Positions 21,519 through 28,105 of a stretch of DNA of 31,245 nucleotides are shown here, one piece after another; positions within the stretch are counted from its first letter, which is position 1; each line of letters begins with the position of its first letter. The DNA is taken from the IMG/VR virus record IMGVR_UViG_3300044645_001462, positions 1 to 31,245 of that record. One strand, 5' to 3'. A program made the translations under genes and the position numbers. The notes beneath the pieces are model-generated. The model saw only the letters and a program-made list of their open reading frames with translations. It was not told the origin of the DNA and ran no database searches. Source of the stretch: a virus.

Positions 21519-22406
21519 ATGAAGCTGACGAATAAGAATGGGATGCCCGAGCCGCTGGTCGTGGCAGTAGGGAATGATTCCTATACGAAGGGTGATGCGG
21601 ATATCTCGGTCACCGAGTTGCTGACGCCGCCTCAGTTGCGACAGCTTCGCATCAAGCATGACCATGAGCTTGAGGAGGATGTGACGGATAGGATTTGGTC
21701 CCTGCTTGGGCAGGGCGTCCATCACATCATCGAGCGGGCCGGCTTGGGTTTGCCTGCCTCGCTGAATGAGGCGACCGTCTACTCCGTCTATGATGGGTGG
21801 AAGGTGAAGGGCCAGATCGACCACGTTGCCCTCGACAACGGCACGCTGTTCGACTTCAAGGTCACCTCAGTTGCCAAGGTGCGGGGCGGTATCCCGGCCC
21901 GTGAGTGGGTGCAGCAGACCAATATCTATCGGCGCCTGCTCTCCCGTGAGAAGGGGCTGGAGATCGGGGGCATCGCAGTCATCGCCATCCTGCGTGACTG
22001 GTCCCGCAACCAGCTTGCGAGCAACACTAACTATCCGCCTGCCCCTGCCATGCGCTTCGACATTCCGTTGTGGAGTGCCGAGGAAGCCGATGCTTTCATT
22101 GCGCGGCGCATTGGTATGCATCAGACGGAAGTGCCCGATCCCTGCACCGAGGAAGAGGTTTGGGCGCGGCCCGAACGCTTCGCAGTGATGAAGGGCACCA
22201 ACAAGCGTGCCATCCGTGTCTACGATAACGAAGAGGATGCGCAGATGCTTGCCTCCGTTACCAAGGATGCGTATGTAGAGGTGCGCCCCGGCATGGCAGT
22301 TCGCTGCCAGTCGTGGTGCCCGGTGGCTAGGTTCTGTCCGCAGTGGCAGGCCGACCCCCGTCGCAAGATCAGTGAAGACATCATGGAGACCATGTTCAAT
22401 GCCTAA
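21519..22406 (+). CDS. PD-(D/E)XK exonuclease, Cas4/RecB-like
   Basis: The 295-residue protein contains the nuclease motifs of the Cas4/RecB group. A His pair is at 68-69, GQID ends at Asp101, and the LFDFKVTS box has Asp112 and Lys114. QTNIYRRL (about 133-140) is the conserved Gln/Tyr helix. Near the C-terminus CQSWCPVARFC gives three cysteines (about 263, 267, 273). With another such as the one in PDPC they could hold a 4Fe-4S cluster, as in Cas4 and AddB. It overlaps the Sak4-like gene by eight bases. Next to Sak4 and an SSB-like gene it probably resects ends for phage recombination. Confidence 0.8.
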   Translation: MKLTNKNGMPEPLVVAVGNDSYTKGDADISVTELLTPPQLRQLRIKHDHELEEDVTDRIWSLLGQGVHHIIERAGLGLPASLNEATVYSVYDGWKVKGQIDHVALDNGTLFDFKVTSVAKVRGGIPAREWVQQTNIYRRLLSREKGLEIGGIAVIAILRDWSRNQLASNTNYPPAPAMRFDIPLWSAEEADAFIARRIGMHQTEVPDPCTEEEVWARPERFAVMKGTNKRAIRVYDNEEDAQMLASVTKDAYVEVRPGMAVRCQSWCPVARFCPQWQADPRRKISEDIMETMFNA

Positions 22407-23205
22407 GATCACCGCAACCACCCCGCCTCCCCGCATCCTCATCTGTGGCGAGCCTGCCTCCGGCAAGACCGGCGCGCTCGCCCAGCTTGCCAACGCCGGC
22501 TACCGGCTGATGATCCACGACTTCGACCAGAACACGCGGGTCATTTCGTCTTACCTCAACAGCAATGCGGCTGACGTTTACGTCTCGACCTACGCCGCCG
22601 CCAAGATCACCAGCACCAACCTGTTCTCCGGTGCGACCGGGCAGGCGTCGAAGCAGGCGCTCGAAGAACTGCGGCGCTTCTGCAAGATGCTCGAACACTG
22701 GAAGGTGCCGGGCGGCGAGGACCTTGGTCAGTCGTCGGGCTGGACCGCAAAGGATGTGGTCATCATCGACAGCGGCACCTTCCTTGGCGACCTGCTCCTG
22801 CTCGCTGCGCATGAGGACCCGGAGACGAAGCGTGATCTGCGCTCGCTCTACAACGTGGCTGGCCGCTACTACAGCGCCATCCTCGATCACCTCACCGGCA
22901 ACAAGATGGGTGCCTCCGTCATTGTGCTGACGCACATCATGCAGATCGGCGACAAGGACGATCAGGGCAAGATCATCAGCAACGCCCGTGACATCCCGGT
23001 CGGCGTCGGCGAGAAGTTCTCGAAGAAGATGCAGACCTACTTCTCCGACATCTGGCACCTTGAAGTGGGGCGTGACGGCAAGCGCACCTTCAAGACGTCG
23101 GCCACCAACAAGGCCGCATTGCGTTCGAGCGCGCCTAATGTTATCAAGGGTGTCGAGGAGTTCGACCTCGCCTCTATGATGAACCGTCTCACCGGGAGCA
23201 AGTGA
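22399..23205 (+). CDS. RecA-like ATPase, Sak4 type (single-strand annealing)
   Basis: The 268-residue protein has Walker A GEPASGKT (17-24) near its start and Walker B VVIIDSGT (120-127, Asp124). Further on, SVIVLTHIMQ is the sensor strand. The small single-domain RecA-like fold without the long RecA N- and C-terminal parts is typical of phage Sak4 proteins. These anneal or pair single strands during recombination-dependent replication. The ATG at 22399 lies inside the exonuclease end; a reading from 22372 would start with an unrelated segment. Exonuclease upstream and SSB-like protein downstream support the call. Other phage P-loop NTP-binding proteins share this pattern. Confidence 0.78.
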   Translation: MPKITATTPPPRILICGEPASGKTGALAQLANAGYRLMIHDFDQNTRVISSYLNSNAADVYVSTYAAAKITSTNLFSGATGQASKQALEELRRFCKMLEHWKVPGGEDLGQSSGWTAKDVVIIDSGTFLGDLLLLAAHEDPETKRDLRSLYNVAGRYYSAILDHLTGNKMGASVIVLTHIMQIGDKDDQGKIISNARDIPVGVGEKFSKKMQTYFSDIWHLEVGRDGKRTFKTSATNKAALRSSAPNVIKGVEEFDLASMMNRLTGSK

Positions 23206-23206
23206 C

Positions 23207-23422
23207 ATGCACTGCTTGTTGATTTTTATGACGTGTGACCCGCGTCCGTTTAATTACATTTACCTCAACGTCGGTTCTGTCCATAGCATTGGCCCGTCGA
23301 AGGACCATAAGGGCAAGGCCGTCGTTGCATATGGCTGCGGGCAGAGCGTCGTTGTGGACTGCTCGCCTGAAGAGGTTGCGGATAGGCTCGGCATGATTTA
23401 CGAGCCGCACCCCGAAATGTGA
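23207..23422 (+). CDS. Unknown small protein, up to 71 residues
   Basis: The protein has FNYIYLNVGSVHSIGPSKDH, then GKAVVAYGCGQSVVVDCSPE and EVADRLGMIYE. The strand-rich start and EEVADRL helix recall the small FlbD/YlzI-like proteins (LNG...V.S.EEV...I), but the match is weak. The start at 23207, one base after the Sak4 stop, gives a hydrophobic N-terminus; an ATG at 23228 (MTCDP) is also possible. Its place in the recombination module suggests that it is made with those proteins. Confidence 0.65.
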   Translation: MHCLLIFMTCDPRPFNYIYLNVGSVHSIGPSKDHKGKAVVAYGCGQSVVVDCSPEEVADRLGMIYEPHPEM

Positions 23423-23438
23423 AATTTCCGGGCAGGAC

Positions 23439-23467
23439 TTGACGGGGTGGCAGCCCGGATGTATATG
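23439..23467 (+). promoter_or_regulatory. Promoter for the SSB-like gene
   Basis: TTGACG (23439-23444), 17 bases, TATATG (23462-23467), in an 85-base gap. Transcription would start near 23474, leaving about 34 bases before the ATG at 23508. An inner promoter would let the SSB-like protein be made in excess over the exonuclease, as expected from its stoichiometry. Confidence 0.6.
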
Positions 23468-23507
23468 CCGCCTCGTCCTTAGCGGACACAACCTGTGGAG
23501 AACAGTT

Positions 23508-23966
23508 ATGGCTGACCTTTTTGATACCGTGATCGAGAACACCGCCTCCGAGCGCCCCGCCTTCCGTCAGGCGCCGGCCGGTGACTACATTGCCACTGTG
23601 CGTGCGGCCAAGATTGTGAAGGCCAACTCCGGCACGCAGGGCATCGAGCTTGAGTTCACGCTGCTCGACGCCATGCACGACAACGACATGACGGGGGTTG
23701 ACCTGTCGAAGTGCCGCCTGCGTGATACGCAGTGGGTGTCTGAGAAGACCCTGCCGTATGTGCAGGAGCGCCTGTCTCGCATCGCCCCGGAGACGGTGGG
23801 CAACAGCATCCGCGATGCCCTCGACATCCTGCCGGGCAACGAGGTTGTCGTGAACCTGTCGCACGAGACGCAGAACCGTGATGGCACGCCGCTCAACACG
23901 CCGCGCCTCAAGGTCGACCGCTACTACTCGGTCGAGTGGTACATGGCCAACAAGAAGGCCGCCTAA
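23508..23966 (+). CDS. SSB-like / recombination-associated single-strand DNA-binding protein
   Basis: The 152-residue protein starts MADLFDTVIENTASERPAFR, then APAGDYIATVRAAKIVKANS and GTQGIELEFTLLDA. A later segment is DALDILPGNEVVVNLSHETQ and the end is LKVDRYYSVEWYMANKKA. The PxGxYxAxV..AK....SGT..IE..F pattern is that of phage proteins in the DUF669 and SSB-like group, which often follow Sak4-type genes. An OB-fold is likely. The ATG at 23508 has GGAG eight bases upstream; an earlier start would lie in the promoter. It has its own promoter and a terminator after it (24001-24034). Confidence 0.7.
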   Translation: MADLFDTVIENTASERPAFRQAPAGDYIATVRAAKIVKANSGTQGIELEFTLLDAMHDNDMTGVDLSKCRLRDTQWVSEKTLPYVQERLSRIAPETVGNSIRDALDILPGNEVVVNLSHETQNRDGTPLNTPRLKVDRYYSVEWYMANKKAA

Positions 23967-24000
23967 TCTAGCGGCTATGTTTCCTGTGGTGTGAAACTCA

Positions 24001-24034
24001 GGGGGAGTGGGCAGCAGCCTGCTCCCCTCTTTTC
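24001..24034 (+). terminator. Rho-independent terminator after the SSB-like gene
   Basis: GGGGAG (24002-24007) pairs with CTCCCC (24022-24027), with an inner GGC/GCC pair, followed by TCTTTTC. It closes a one-gene unit that begins with the promoter at 23439. The next gene starts at 24048, with TTGGAGAC upstream, so its transcription relies on read-through or an unseen promoter. Confidence 0.7.
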
Positions 24035-24047
24035 ATTGGAGACAACG

Positions 24048-24296
24048 ATGTACAACCGCAAGACCCGTGAACACATCCAGCCAGTGTTGGACTTCCTCGA
24101 ACAAGAGAACCTGCCCTACGAACTTGGTCACTGCACCAAGCACGGCACGCTTATCGTCACCGTCAATGGACGCGAACTCCGGTTCACGTTCTCGCGGTCA
24201 CCGTCTGACGGTCGGTCCACCCTCAACTTCAAGGCTCAAGTCAAGCGTGCCATTCAGCGTCACCGCGAAAACATCAGCAGCAAGGAGACCGTATGA
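24048..24296 (+). CDS. Unknown small basic protein, 82 residues
   Basis: The protein starts MYNRKTREHIQPVLDFLEQE and contains ELGHCTKHGTLIVTVNGREL, RFTFSRSPSDGRSTLNFKAQ and a basic C-terminal helix (VKRAIQRHREN). The fold looks like helix, beta hairpin, helix, a size and layout close to small nucleic-acid-binding domains such as the toxin-like HicA group. I cannot assign it to a family. The ATG at 24048 has TTGGAGAC upstream; an earlier reading would start in the terminator. It overlaps the methylase-like gene by four bases. Confidence 0.65.
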   Translation: MYNRKTREHIQPVLDFLEQENLPYELGHCTKHGTLIVTVNGRELRFTFSRSPSDGRSTLNFKAQVKRAIQRHRENISSKETV

Positions 24297-24853
24297 TGCG
24301 CGTCCTCGTCGCCTGCGAATACAGCGGCACTGTCCGCGATGCCTTCCGCGCCCTAGGACATGATGCCTGGTCTTGTGATCTTCTTCCTACTGAGAGGCCC
24401 GGCCCTCACCACCACGGCAGCGTGATGGACATCCTCGACGACGGCTGGGACCTGATGATTGCCCATCCGCCCTGCACCCACCTCGCCGTTTCCGGCGCCC
24501 GCTGGTTCAAGGACAAGCGGGTCGAGCAGGGCATGGCTCTGAACTTTGTGCGCGTCTTGATGGATGCACGTATTCCTCGCATCGCCATCGAGAACCCGAT
24601 CAGCATCATCAGCAGCCGCATCCGCAAGCCTGACCAGATCATCCAGCCTTGGCAGTTTGGCCACGGCGAGACCAAGGCAACGTGTCTGTGGCTGAAGAAC
24701 CTGCCTCTGCTCAAGCCCACTAACATCGTCGAGGGGCGTGAAGCTCGCATCCACAAGATGCCGCCCTCGAAGGATCGGTGGAAGCTGCGCAGCACCACCT
24801 ACGCCGGCATCGCTGCGGCGATGGCAGAGCAGTGGGGCGGCCATGCAGATTGA
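24293..24853 (+). CDS. Short cytosine-C5 DNA methylase-like protein
   Basis: The 186-residue protein resembles C5-cytosine methyltransferases. The start MRVLVACEYSGTVRDAF corresponds to the SAM-binding motif I. HPPCTHLAVSGARWF carries the PPC motif with a candidate catalytic cysteine, and ARIPRIAIENP corresponds to the ENV motif. Such enzymes are normally over 300 residues; here the target-recognition domain and final motifs are short or missing. The gene may be a minimal phage methylase, protecting DNA from host restriction, or may have lost activity. The start is ATG in an ATGA overlap, with AAGGAG upstream; a second ATG follows directly. Confidence 0.7.
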   Translation: MMRVLVACEYSGTVRDAFRALGHDAWSCDLLPTERPGPHHHGSVMDILDDGWDLMIAHPPCTHLAVSGARWFKDKRVEQGMALNFVRVLMDARIPRIAIENPISIISSRIRKPDQIIQPWQFGHGETKATCLWLKNLPLLKPTNIVEGREARIHKMPPSKDRWKLRSTTYAGIAAAMAEQWGGHAD

Positions 24854-25067
24854 TGTCTATGCCACTGACACGGTGACGGCGCACGATCTCCGGCGCCGCA
24901 TCACCAACGAACTGGCGGCGGCCGGCGAACTTGTCACTGAGATCGTCGAGCGCAACGGCTGGTGGTTCGTCATCAACGGGGTCGGCGGGGCATGTCACGG
25001 CGTGCCCTATCGTACCACCTCTGATGCTGCCCGCGACTACGAAGCGGCACTCAAGGAGCGCAGCTAG
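24843..25067 (+). CDS. Unknown small protein, 74 residues
   Basis: The protein starts MQIDVYATDTVTAHDLRRRI and continues TNELAAAGELVTEIVERNGW, WFVINGVGGACHGVPYRTTS and an acidic helix. It is a compact alpha/beta protein with no family that I recognise. It overlaps the methylase-like gene by 11 bases and the next gene starts directly after its stop, so it belongs to the same coupled unit. A joint function with the methylase is possible but unsupported. Confidence 0.7.
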   Translation: MQIDVYATDTVTAHDLRRRITNELAAAGELVTEIVERNGWWFVINGVGGACHGVPYRTTSDAARDYEAALKERS

Positions 25068-25319
25068 ATGTATGTCCTGCTGATCCTGCTGGCAGGCAAT
25101 GTGGCCGGGGTGCTGCCGCAAGTAACGTGGCACCTCGACCTTCAGTCCTGTCAGGTTCACTCCATGTTGGAGCATCGCCGTATCTTGGCACGCGGTGCCC
25201 GCGTCGAGCATATGTCTTGTTCGCGTGCAGACTTGCCTCGCCTTCCTGCACTCGGTGCTGAATTTGTTGGTTGCACCGGGCGCGGTGAAGCGTTACAATG
25301 TCCCGTCTTTCCTCGCTAG
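25068..25319 (+). CDS. Small cysteine-containing protein with hydrophobic N-terminus
   Basis: The first 17 residues (MYVLLILLAGNVAGVLP) form a hydrophobic stretch that could be a signal peptide or membrane anchor, although a positive N-terminus is missing. The rest holds four cysteines (28, 51, 69, 78), suggesting disulfides in the periplasm. It ends GRGEALQCPVFPR. Small secreted phage proteins of this kind sometimes block superinfection, but no evidence for that is seen. The gene starts directly after the previous stop. Confidence 0.65.
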   Translation: MYVLLILLAGNVAGVLPQVTWHLDLQSCQVHSMLEHRRILARGARVEHMSCSRADLPRLPALGAEFVGCTGRGEALQCPVFPR

Positions 25320-25327
25320 GAACTGTC

Positions 25328-25480
25328 ATGGACAAGCATTGCTTTTGTGATCCGCACGGCGACAACGCCACCTGCGACCGGCCTTGTGCCCGCACCGCAG
25401 AAGAACGCCGGTTAGAAGCCAAGGCCATCGTGGCGGCAGCGCGCCGTGCCCGCCTCGAAAAGGAGGCCGAGCGTGACTGA
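25328..25480 (+). CDS. Tiny protein with cysteine cluster, 50 residues
   Basis: The protein starts MDKHCFCDPHGDNATCDRPC, giving four cysteines and two histidines in 20 residues, and then a basic Ala/Arg/Glu helix (EERRLEAKAIVAAARRARLE). The cysteine cluster could bind zinc; a zinc knuckle joined to a helix would suit a nucleic-acid or protein adaptor. It begins eight bases after the previous stop. No family is recognised. It overlaps the next gene by eight bases. Confidence 0.6.
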   Translation: MDKHCFCDPHGDNATCDRPCARTAEERRLEAKAIVAAARRARLEKEAERD

Positions 25481-25829
25481 CATCGTGGAACGGCTGCGCG
25501 AAGGCGTCTTTGGTGGTGACGAGACCAAGACCGACGTCGTTATTCATTCGCATATGCAGGCGGGTGCCGACGAGATTGAGTGGCTGCGTGGTGAGAGGCA
25601 GCGTCTTGCCGACGATCTTGGCAAGGCACACCGCGACATCCTGCCGTGGATTGATCAGGTGGGTTACCTGAACGGTGAGTGGAACCTGCTTGTGGCTGCC
25701 TTGAAGCAGGCGGCTGATGGGCTGCGCGAGGTCGGTGCGGTCCATGCAGCAGATGGTATTGACGCAATGTTGAAGGAGCGCGAACCGTGGAGCAAGGCCG
25801 TCTTCTTACCGGCTACGAAGCTGACCTGA
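25473..25829 (+). CDS. Unknown helical protein, 118 residues
   Basis: The gene starts with GTG, supported by AGGAGG six bases upstream. It begins MTDIVERLREGVFGGDETKT and continues IHSHMQAGADEIEWLRGERQ and DDLGKAHRDILPWIDQVGYL. This MTDIVERLR...A..EIE.LR layout, a helical and probably coiled-coil protein, is common in phages and prophages without known function. The end (PWSKAVFLPATKL) may be a tail. A 16-base piece of its start is found again at 21493 in front of the exonuclease gene. Confidence 0.65.
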   Translation: MTDIVERLREGVFGGDETKTDVVIHSHMQAGADEIEWLRGERQRLADDLGKAHRDILPWIDQVGYLNGEWNLLVAALKQAADGLREVGAVHAADGIDAMLKEREPWSKAVFLPATKLT

Positions 25830-25852
25830 GTGTTAGGCAGCGGAGGTACACC

Positions 25853-26071
25853 ATGAGCGACTACGATCCGGTGAACAAGCCGGTCCACTACAACTCGCAT
25901 CCGTCGGGTATCGAGTGCATCCAGATCACCGAACATATGTCGTTTTGTCTGGGCAACGCCATCAAGTATGTGTGGCGCGCAGATCTCAAGGGTGGCATCG
26001 AGGATTTGAAGAAGGCGCGCTGGTACATCGACCGCGAAATCCAGCGCCGCAAGGAGATCAGCAATGTCTAA
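25853..26071 (+). CDS. DUF3310 protein
   Basis: The 72-residue protein is a clear member of the DUF3310 (SaV-like) family: MSDYDPVNKPVHYNSHPSGI, ECIQITEHMSFCLGNAIKYV and WRADLKGGIEDLKKARWYID. The family is very common among phages and sometimes labelled nucleotide kinase-like, without firm biochemical proof. I chose the ATG at 25853, with CGGAGG seven bases upstream; a reading from 25787 begins in the previous gene. It overlaps the next gene by eight bases. Confidence 0.85.
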   Translation: MSDYDPVNKPVHYNSHPSGIECIQITEHMSFCLGNAIKYVWRADLKGGIEDLKKARWYIDREIQRRKEISNV

Positions 26072-26363
26072 CAACACTGCGACCGTCGCTTCCGTTGACG
26101 AAGACTTCATCAAGATCGAACTCGGCAGCGAACTTGCCGACATGATCTTCCATCAGTTGCTTCGTTATCAGGCACAGATTATCTTCAAGTGTATGCAACA
26201 GTCGGTGACTGGCATCTACGAGGACTACGAGCAGACGTATTTGTGGGAGGATTTGCAGCACGCCATGAAGCGCATCGAGGCGATCAACGTGCTGCTCGAA
26301 TATTATGGTCACCGGCTTATTGATCTCCCCTTCGAAATGGAGAGGACGTCGAAACATGTGTAG
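26064..26363 (+). CDS. Unknown protein, 99 residues
   Basis: The protein starts MSNNTATVASVDEDFIKIEL and is helical after residue 20 (GSELADMIFHQLLRYQAQII, then EDLQHAMKRIEAINVLLEYY). No family is recognised, although small helical proteins with LADxIF/V..L...Y endings are frequent next to DUF3310 genes. It shares eight bases with the DUF3310 gene and the same with the next gene, so it is translationally linked. Confidence 0.65.
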   Translation: MSNNTATVASVDEDFIKIELGSELADMIFHQLLRYQAQIIFKCMQQSVTGIYEDYEQTYLWEDLQHAMKRIEAINVLLEYYGHRLIDLPFEMERTSKHV

Positions 26364-26547
26364 GACGTACCGGGCGCCGTCGAGCATTAGCTTCACGGTC
26401 ATTCACCGCGACCTTGGCAAGGGCTTCACGCACTTCGATTCGATGGACTGTGGGTGCAAGCCGCACATCATTCCCAGCACTGACTACCGGCCGACCCACA
26501 TCATCGTGGCCGAGCTTGAGGCGAACGAGAAGCGGGGCGACGCATGA
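26356..26547 (+). CDS. Unknown small protein, 63 residues
   Basis: The protein starts MCRTYRAPSSISFTVIHRDL, then GKGFTHFDSMDCGCKPHIIP, and ends HIIVAELEANEKRGDA. A CGC motif and one more cysteine are present, so metal binding is possible. The start is the ATG overlapping the end of the previous gene, with GAGAGGACG upstream. No family is recognised. Its ATGA overlap with the polymerase exonuclease gene couples it to DNA replication proteins. Confidence 0.6.
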   Translation: MCRTYRAPSSISFTVIHRDLGKGFTHFDSMDCGCKPHIIPSTDYRPTHIIVAELEANEKRGDA

Positions 26548-27488
26548 AGGTTGCCCTCGTAGTTGACTGGCCGTCCATCGACGCGGCGTCGGGCCAGCCC
26601 TTCTCCGAGTGGGAGTGGCAGGTCATCAAGGAGTTGATGGAGGCGGCCGGCTTCAAGCCTACCGTCATTCATACTGCCTTCCGCGCTTACGTTGCCAAGT
26701 GGCACACCCTCTTTGCTGGCGACAAGACGGGCGGCCAGTTGGCGTCCACGGCGAAGGAAGATCAGGCCAAGCTGGTCGAGAAGCTCAAGGGCTTCGACAT
26801 CGCGTTGACGATGGGGCAGCACGCCATGTTCTGCCTGACCGGCGAGACCAAGATCGACACCTTCCGGGGCACCCACATCGACAGTCCCTTCGTCGAGGGG
26901 TTGCAGGTGGTGCCGACCTACGCGCCCAACATCTTCGCCCGCATGGCGTGGAACGAGCGACCCGTTGTGGTGTCGGCGATGCGCAAGGCGCGCAAGCGTT
27001 TCGAGGACAGGCCGCGCACGGTCTACATTCCCGAGACGGTCGCCGACCTCTACGAGTTTTCGACTAGGCACATTGGTAACGAGATCGTGTTCGACGTCGA
27101 AACCAACAAGTCGTGCCGCATCACCGAGTTCTCGGCGGCAACCTCGTCAGGCTGCTGCCTGTACGTCCACCTTGAAGATCGCAACTACAGGTCGGTGTGG
27201 TCGGAGGCTGACGAGTTGGACATCTGGTTGTGGCTGCGGTTCTTGGCCAGCCGCCATGACTTGGCGTGGGGTTTTCATAACGCCACCTATGACTTGACTT
27301 ACCTCGATGCCTACGGTATACGACCGCGTGGCCCGATCTTCGACACGATGCTTCGTCACCACGCATGGCAGCCGGAATGGGAAAAGAGCTTGGGCTTCCT
27401 CGCCTCCCTCCACATTCCGACCCGCGCGTGGAAGCATCTGCGGACCAAGGCCAAGAAGGACTTCAACAAGGGCGGCTCAGTAGACTGA
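26544..27488 (+). CDS. DNA polymerase, first half: uracil-glycosylase-like domain plus 3'-5' exonuclease (Exo I and II)
   Basis: The 314-residue protein has an N-terminal part (about 1-150) with the uracil-DNA glycosylase fold pattern. It shows SGQPFSEWEWQVIKELMEAA, TMGQHAMFCLTG, FRGTHI and VVPTYAPNI, where active enzymes have an HPS-type motif. From 180 on it is a proofreading exonuclease: Exo I FDVET (Asp184, Glu186) and Exo II NATYD (Asp250). Exo III is missing and the protein ends after a KAKKDFNKG segment. The missing motif is at the start of the separate polymerase gene at 28065. Loss of the catalytic residues of the glycosylase-like domain suggests that it binds uracil DNA or partners rather than cutting. 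Confidence 0.8.
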   Translation: MKVALVVDWPSIDAASGQPFSEWEWQVIKELMEAAGFKPTVIHTAFRAYVAKWHTLFAGDKTGGQLASTAKEDQAKLVEKLKGFDIALTMGQHAMFCLTGETKIDTFRGTHIDSPFVEGLQVVPTYAPNIFARMAWNERPVVVSAMRKARKRFEDRPRTVYIPETVADLYEFSTRHIGNEIVFDVETNKSCRITEFSAATSSGCCLYVHLEDRNYRSVWSEADELDIWLWLRFLASRHDLAWGFHNATYDLTYLDAYGIRPRGPIFDTMLRHHAWQPEWEKSLGFLASLHIPTRAWKHLRTKAKKDFNKGGSVD

Positions 27489-27510
27489 CGCCCCAACGCA
27501 GGAGAGAGTA

Positions 27511-27771
27511 ATGGCTGAAGTTGCGGTTTCATTCCGCGCTACCTTTGAGGCTGATGGCCTTGCGGCTAGCGCCCGCTACAAGATGCAGCAGGTTCTGATG
27601 GAATGGCTGCGCGACGCTACCCGCAATAGCAACACCAACAAGCTGCACCGCGAGCTTGAAGCGGCGGCCGGCTTTAGCGTGCCCGAGTTCTATCTGTTCG
27701 TCATCGACGATCTGAATACGGCTAGGGACGACCATCGCTACGAGCAGGCGCTGGAAGCGATGAAGAGCTAA
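27511..27771 (+). CDS. Unknown protein, 86 residues, between the polymerase halves
   Basis: The protein starts MAEVAVSFRATFEADGLAAS and contains ARYKMQQVLMEWLRDATRNS, then a helical and acidic end (VIDDLNTARDDHRYEQALEA). No nuclease, intein or intron-like motif was seen. The ATG has GGAGAG upstream and the gene lies 22 bases after the first polymerase half. It could be a small replication accessory protein or a recent insertion; its GC content is like the surrounding genes. Confidence 0.65.
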   Translation: MAEVAVSFRATFEADGLAASARYKMQQVLMEWLRDATRNSNTNKLHRELEAAAGFSVPEFYLFVIDDLNTARDDHRYEQALEAMKS

Positions 27772-27772
27772 C

Positions 27773-28105
27773 ATGAACGACGACGATGCTGCGATCCGCC
27801 GGCTTTGGGCCAGCGTAATTATTCAGGCCCTGATCGACGCCACGTCCCAGCCGAAGACCCCGCAAGGGATTGTGCATAAGAAGCAGGCACAGGCGTGGAT
27901 CACGGCGGAGTTTGGCACGACTGCCCAGAACTTCGAGGGCATCTGCCTTGCTGCCAGCATCGAGCCTGTCAGGGTGCGGACCTTCATCAAGAACTATGAT
28001 GGGCCGCCCTTGACGCTTCACATCATGTCCCGTATGCGGGATTCGTTTCTCAAGGGGGACAGTAGTGAAGACTCTCCAGTTGCAGAACCTGACGATCACG
28101 CCTGA
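27773..28105 (+). CDS. Unknown protein, 110 residues, between the polymerase halves
   Basis: The protein starts MNDDDAAIRRLWASVIIQAL and contains QAQAWITAEFGTTAQNFEGI, then CLAASIEPVRVRTFIKNYD. The A..W......DF..IC..A...P..VR layout recurs in phage proteins of unknown function and may form a helix-turn-helix-like fold. It starts one base after the previous stop and overlaps the polymerase gene by 41 bases. No motif supports an enzymatic role. Confidence 0.65.
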   Translation: MNDDDAAIRRLWASVIIQALIDATSQPKTPQGIVHKKQAQAWITAEFGTTAQNFEGICLAASIEPVRVRTFIKNYDGPPLTLHIMSRMRDSFLKGDSSEDSPVAEPDDHA

